From positions 5,642,001 to 5,706,000 of the forward strand of contig NZ_CP121196.1 in the NCBI RefSeq assembly GCF_039994875.1: a DNA stretch of 64,000 bases. The letters are read 5' to 3'. A program made the position numbers and the translations under genes. A model generated the notes under the pieces. It saw nothing but the letters and a program-made list of their open reading frames with translations. It did not search any database and had not been told where the DNA came from. Source of the stretch: Telmatobacter sp. DSM 110680 (GTDB lineage: Bacteria > Acidobacteriota > Terriglobia > Terriglobales > Acidobacteriaceae). Shown in pieces: positions 60,800 to 64,000 of the stretch (position 1 is the first letter of the stretch; each line of letters begins with the position of its first letter).

Positions 60800-60838
60800 C
60801 AGGCCGGAACGCAAAATGCGCCCGGCCTGTCTCATTTT
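60800..60838 (+). terminator. Rho-independent terminator after the Nudix gene
   Basis: CAGGCCGG (60800-60807) and CCGGCCTG (60822-60829) are perfect 8-bp arms with a 14-nt loop that contains a partial internal stem, followed by TCTCATTTT. Confidence 0.8.
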
Positions 60839-60958
60839 GTGAATCTTCTACCCTGTTTCAATAAACCTTTGTCTCCGAATGAGCGTCATAGACGTAAGTG
60901 AGCGTTTCCCCAAAATACTCGCTCATCAACCCCATCAAGTGGCAAGAAAGGCAACCCT

Positions 60959-61192
60959 GTGGCTCAGTTCAAAGGCAAAGTGAAGTGGTTCAACAACGCC
61001 AAGGGCTACGGATTCATCGGACGCGACGACGGGCCAGATGTTTTCGTTCACTACTCGGCAATTCAGCTGGACGGCTACAAAACTCTGAAAGAAGGCGACG
61101 ATGTGGAATTCGACATCGTCCAGGGACAAAAAGGCCCTCAGGCGGATGCAGTTATTCGCCAGAGAGATGCAGCCGCCCATAACGCGGCCTAG
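60959..61192 (+). CDS. Cold-shock protein
   Basis: 77 residues from GTG 60959, with AAGAAAGG 8 nt upstream. The RNA-binding motifs RNP1 KGYGFI and RNP2 VFVHYSAI are present in a single OB fold. It melts secondary structure in mRNA, and a paralogue set is usual in such genomes. The leader of about 120 nt between the Nudix terminator and the start contains a hairpin around 60899-60927 (TGAGCG/CGCTCA), as is common for cold-shock genes whose mRNA is thermally regulated; this last point is inference. The C-terminal tail (QRDAAAHNAA) is short and Ala-rich. Confidence 0.93.
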   Translation: MAQFKGKVKWFNNAKGYGFIGRDDGPDVFVHYSAIQLDGYKTLKEGDDVEFDIVQGQKGPQADAVIRQRDAAAHNAA

Positions 61193-61422
61193 TAGAGCCG
61201 AGAATCAATAGCGTGCTCCCGGCCGTCCATCGGCGGCGCGGGAATATAGTGCTCTAAGTAAGAGTGATCTTTGCAAGCTTAATACGCGGCTTCCCTTAAT
61301 CAAGTGCAGTTCTCCACTAGCGATGGGGCCAGCGAGATCTGGTCCCACCCCTTCCTTTCGATCAATCCCTCTCGTCTCTTTCCACCCTCATAGCTGATAC
61401 TGTTCGCGGAGCAACCGATCCG

Positions 61423-63165
61423 ATGGACAACATCACCGTGGCCCACCTTTTCAACGAGACCGCCGATCTGATGGAGATCGACGCTGCTGACACCTTCCGT
61501 GTCCGCAGCTACCGGCGCGCCGCGGAAGCCATTGAACAGACGACGGTTGACGTCGTCACCGCCTCGGCCGACACGGCCCAGTTGCTCGCCATCGCCGGTA
61601 TCGGCAAGAGCATGGCGACCAACATCCAGGCGATCGTTTCTACCGGTTCTATGCCGTTACGCGACGAGTTGCTGTCCAAGTATGGCGCCGGACTCCTTGA
61701 GTTGCTCAAACTTCCCAGCATGGGTCCTAAAACCGTCGCACTGCTCTGGGACGCCGGCCGCATCGGCAGCATCGATCAGCTCGCCGACGCCATTGACGCC
61801 GGACGCCTCAAGGGCCTGCCCCGCATGGGCGAAAAACAGATCGAAAAGATTCGCAAAGGCATAGAAGACTATCGCCGCTCCGTAGGCCGCTTCCGTATCG
61901 ACGAAGCCGAAGACGCTGCCGACCGGCTTACCACTTACCTGCTTGCCTTCGAGGGCATTGAACGGGTAACTCCTGCCGGTTCACTGCGCCGCGGCCGCGA
62001 AACCGCAGGCGATCTCGACCTTCTGGTGACTGGCGCCGCATGCGCTCCACTACACACTGAAGCCGCCGTCGAGTACGTCGCTGCATACCCCGGCATTAAG
62101 GACATCATCGCCAAGGGTGAAAACAAAGTCAGCTTCCACATCGCCACCGGCCTGCAGGTCGATGTGCGCCTGCTGCCTTCTGACTGCTACGGGGCTGCAC
62201 TCCAATACTTCACCGGTTCGAAGGCCCACAACGTCTCCCTTCGCCAGCGCGCTCTCAAAATGGGCTATACCCTCAGCGAATGGTCGCTCTCCCGTCTCGA
62301 TGACGAGTCCATCGTGGCCAGCGCAACCGAAGAAGAGATTTATGCCGCGCTGCAAATGGACTGGATGCCGCCGGAGATGCGGGAGAACCTCGGTGAGATT
62401 GAAGCCGCCGCAAAACGCGCGCTACCGCGACTCATCGAAGCAAAAGACATACGCGGCGACGTCCACATGCACACCACGGCCAGTGACGGCAAAAACTCCA
62501 TCGCTGAAATGGCCGAAGCCGCCATCGACCGCGGCCTGCAGTACATCGCGATCACTGACCACTCCAAGAACCTGGCGATGATCAACGGCCTTGATGAGAA
62601 GCGCGCCCTGGAGCATATCGCTAACATCCGCGAGGTCGATAAGCAGATGGAAGGCCGCATCCGCATCTTCGCAGGTATCGAAGTCGACATCCTCGCCGAC
62701 GGCGCCCTTGATCTCGACGACGAAGTCCTTGCCCAGATGGACGTAGTGATCGCCAGCGTTCACAGCCGCTTTGAACAATCTAAAGATGAAATGACCGCCC
62801 GCATCCTGCGCGCTGTCGAGAATCCCAACACCCGCATCCTGGGCCACCCGACGGGCCGTCAGATTCTGCGCCGCGAACCTTACCAACTCGATCTAGGCGC
62901 TATCCTCAGGCGCTGCGCGGAACTCGGCGTGGCTGTCGAGCACAACGCCTCTCCTGAACGACTGGATCTAAGCGACCGCGACCTACGCTTCGCGAAAGAA
63001 ACCGGTTGCAAGATCTCCATCAACACCGATGCGCACGTCACCCGCGTCGTCGGTGAATGGAAATACGGCATTCGCCAGCTTCGCCGCGCCTGGCTTACCC
63101 CCGGGGACATCCTCAACACCCTTCCGCCCACTGAATTCCTGGCCGCTCTGCGTCCCCGTAGCTGA
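61423..63165 (+). CDS. polX: Family X DNA polymerase/3'-5' exonuclease PolX
   Basis: 580 residues from ATG 61423. Domains in order: helix-hairpin-helix region (about 45-150, with IAGIGKSMATNIQ and LPSMGPKTVALLWD), the Pol beta-like palm (SLRRGRETAGDLDLLVTG with the metal-binding Asp pair, about 188-205), and a C-terminal PHP domain (DVHMHTTASDGKNS at about 347-360, then HSKN and HNASPERLDL). Bacterial PolX fills short gaps in base-excision repair and the PHP domain gives 3'-5' exonuclease activity. It is complete, with a PHP histidine set that looks intact. Confidence 0.94.
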   Translation: MDNITVAHLFNETADLMEIDAADTFRVRSYRRAAEAIEQTTVDVVTASADTAQLLAIAGIGKSMATNIQAIVSTGSMPLRDELLSKYGAGLLELLKLPSMGPKTVALLWDAGRIGSIDQLADAIDAGRLKGLPRMGEKQIEKIRKGIEDYRRSVGRFRIDEAEDAADRLTTYLLAFEGIERVTPAGSLRRGRETAGDLDLLVTGAACAPLHTEAAVEYVAAYPGIKDIIAKGENKVSFHIATGLQVDVRLLPSDCYGAALQYFTGSKAHNVSLRQRALKMGYTLSEWSLSRLDDESIVASATEEEIYAALQMDWMPPEMRENLGEIEAAAKRALPRLIEAKDIRGDVHMHTTASDGKNSIAEMAEAAIDRGLQYIAITDHSKNLAMINGLDEKRALEHIANIREVDKQMEGRIRIFAGIEVDILADGALDLDDEVLAQMDVVIASVHSRFEQSKDEMTARILRAVENPNTRILGHPTGRQILRREPYQLDLGAILRRCAELGVAVEHNASPERLDLSDRDLRFAKETGCKISINTDAHVTRVVGEWKYGIRQLRRAWLTPGDILNTLPPTEFLAALRPRS

Positions 63166-63267
63166 CCGAAATGCAGCCATCCATCCCAAATCCCTGATTG
63201 GGACGTCAAATCCACAGGCCCTGAACGCTAGATTGTTTTACTTGGTAAGGCATAAGATGAGGTCGTT

Positions 63268-63876
63268 ATGAGTCTTCTCCAGCAGGAAACTACAGACACC
63301 GCAGCCGGTGAGTCCTACACCAAAGGCACCAGTCACGTCATCCTCGCCACCGTGGTCGCGGCCGTGCTCGTTTCGATTGCCGTAGCTATCTATATCTTCA
63401 TGGGCGAAAAACCGCCCGCCGCGACCGGAGACATCCTTGAGGCCTGGGCACATCCCATGCACAGTGTTTCCAGCGGCTGGGACGCCAACGGCGCTGCCAT
63501 CCCCAAAGAAGAAGTCGACCAGGTTCTGCTGTTTACGCATGTGCGTCTGCACAACCAGAGCAAGCAGGCAATCTTCCTGCATCAGATCGTCGCCAATGCC
63601 ACGTTGGCTGATGGCATCCACTCCAGTTATGCCGCCACGCCTACGGATTACGAGCGTATCTTCAAGGCCTATCCGGACCTGATGCAGTGGCATGCCGTAC
63701 CCATCTCGCCTGATCTCACCATTCAGCCAGGCGAGACTAAGGAAGGCACGTTCGTCTGCTCATTCAAAATGTCCAAGTCAGATTGGGAAGGGCGCAAGAA
63801 CCTGGACTATTCGTTCAACTTCCAGTATCTGCCTTCGCTGACTCTCGCGCCCAAGGGCCAGATCACTGAACGTTAG
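63268..63876 (+). CDS. Membrane-anchored protein of unknown function
   Basis: 202 residues from ATG 63268 (GAGG upstream). A single N-terminal helix (VILATVVAAVLVSIAVAIYIFMG, broken here, about 24-46) anchors a periplasmic beta-rich domain (VDQVLLFTHVRLHNQSKQAIFLHQIVANATLAD, broken here, and ISPDLTIQPGETKEGTFVCSF). Comparable anchored proteins occur in acidobacterial genomes next to polX-like genes, by recollection; no function is known. Its last 14 bp overlap the convergent gene that begins at the right edge. Confidence 0.7.
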   Translation: MSLLQQETTDTAAGESYTKGTSHVILATVVAAVLVSIAVAIYIFMGEKPPAATGDILEAWAHPMHSVSSGWDANGAAIPKEEVDQVLLFTHVRLHNQSKQAIFLHQIVANATLADGIHSSYAATPTDYERIFKAYPDLMQWHAVPISPDLTIQPGETKEGTFVCSFKMSKSDWEGRKNLDYSFNFQYLPSLTLAPKGQITER

Positions 63877-64000
63877 GCGGAGCCGGAGCGCCCTTCGGCG
63901 TTGACAGATAGCCTGAAACGGTGTTCTTGGCCCCGACCGAGTTTACGACAATCTCGTAAAGCGCCGGATCTTTGCCCGCATAGAATTGCAGCGGCTCATT
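63863..64000 (-). CDS. C-terminal fragment of a gene cut by the window edge
   Basis: On the minus strand the frame from 64000 to the TGA at 63863-63865 is open (45 residues), beginning NEPLQFYAGKDPALYEIVVN and ending with a Pro-rich APAPPNVQ tail. It has no recognisable family signature; the rest of the gene lies outside. It overlaps the preceding plus-strand gene by 14 bp (convergent, tail to tail). Confidence 0.55.
   Translation of the reverse strand, partial: NEPLQFYAGKDPALYEIVVNSVGAKNTVSGYLSTPKGAPAPPNVQ

Overview
The window is a dense bacterial chromosome segment of roughly 58-60% GC by eye. It most likely comes from an acidobacterium of the Terriglobia/Acidobacteriaceae type. The evidence is family content: two TIGR03435 'soil-associated' domain proteins, a TIGR03436 VWFA-related protein beside an Oar-like outer-membrane receptor with a carboxypeptidase-regulatory-like domain, a BshC bacillithiol enzyme in an organism that has outer-membrane proteins, and frequent TTG starts. 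This is inference from families; no rRNA or tRNA gene was found in the window.

Layout. 1-4.8 kb (+): end of metG, TatD nuclease, YajQ, a long-chain polyprenyl diphosphate synthase and an O-methyltransferase. 4.9-15.8 kb (+): a secreted TIGR03435 protein, a BlaI repressor with a perfect palindromic operator, an M56 (BlaR1-like) protease fused to a TIGR03435 domain, a TonB-receptor-like protein, a VWFA-related protein, a polyferredoxin membrane protein and an unusual HNH protein. 16-23.8 kb (-): the envelope/isoprenoid run uppS - AAA ATPase - cdsA - dxr - rseP - ybgC behind a zinc-ribbon XRE regulator. 23.9-31.2 kb: HD protein, DUF3592-like protein, serB, S41 peptidase, DHH/DHHA1 phosphoesterase, and a CPBP protease paired with a GntR regulator. 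31.3-43.4 kb: two secreted proteins of unknown function, a penicillin-acylase-type Ntn hydrolase with a large polytopic membrane protein, a short-chain prenyl synthase, a SufT-like protein, a three-module secreted protein, a DUF1593/Sde182-like hydrolase, and an HExxH protein (43.5-44.1 kb). 44.2-50.8 kb (-): ATP synthase operon atpF'-atpF-atpH-atpA-atpG-atpD-atpC, without the a and c subunits. 50.8-64 kb: Spy-like protein, S10 peptidase, esterase, bshC, GH51 arabinofuranosidase, MarR-GNAT fusion, Nudix, cold-shock protein, PolX and a membrane-anchored protein.

The most unusual signal is non-coding. At least five intergenic gaps (17156, 44697, 47301, 48926, 55130) are filled by elements with a strict 7-bp period and inverted-repeat arms. 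Four of them are 77 nt (11 heptamers) and one is 63 nt (9 heptamers). Each locus has its own core word (AGCT, AGTTC/GAACT or CAGT/ACTG). Three of the five lie between genes of the atp operon, and several end within a few bases of a stop codon. A shorter heptamer run plus a 10-bp-arm hairpin sits at the acylase/membrane-protein junction. A second candidate system is the BlaI-M56 module whose sensor domain has been replaced by TIGR03435, encoded beside a secreted TIGR03435 paralogue.
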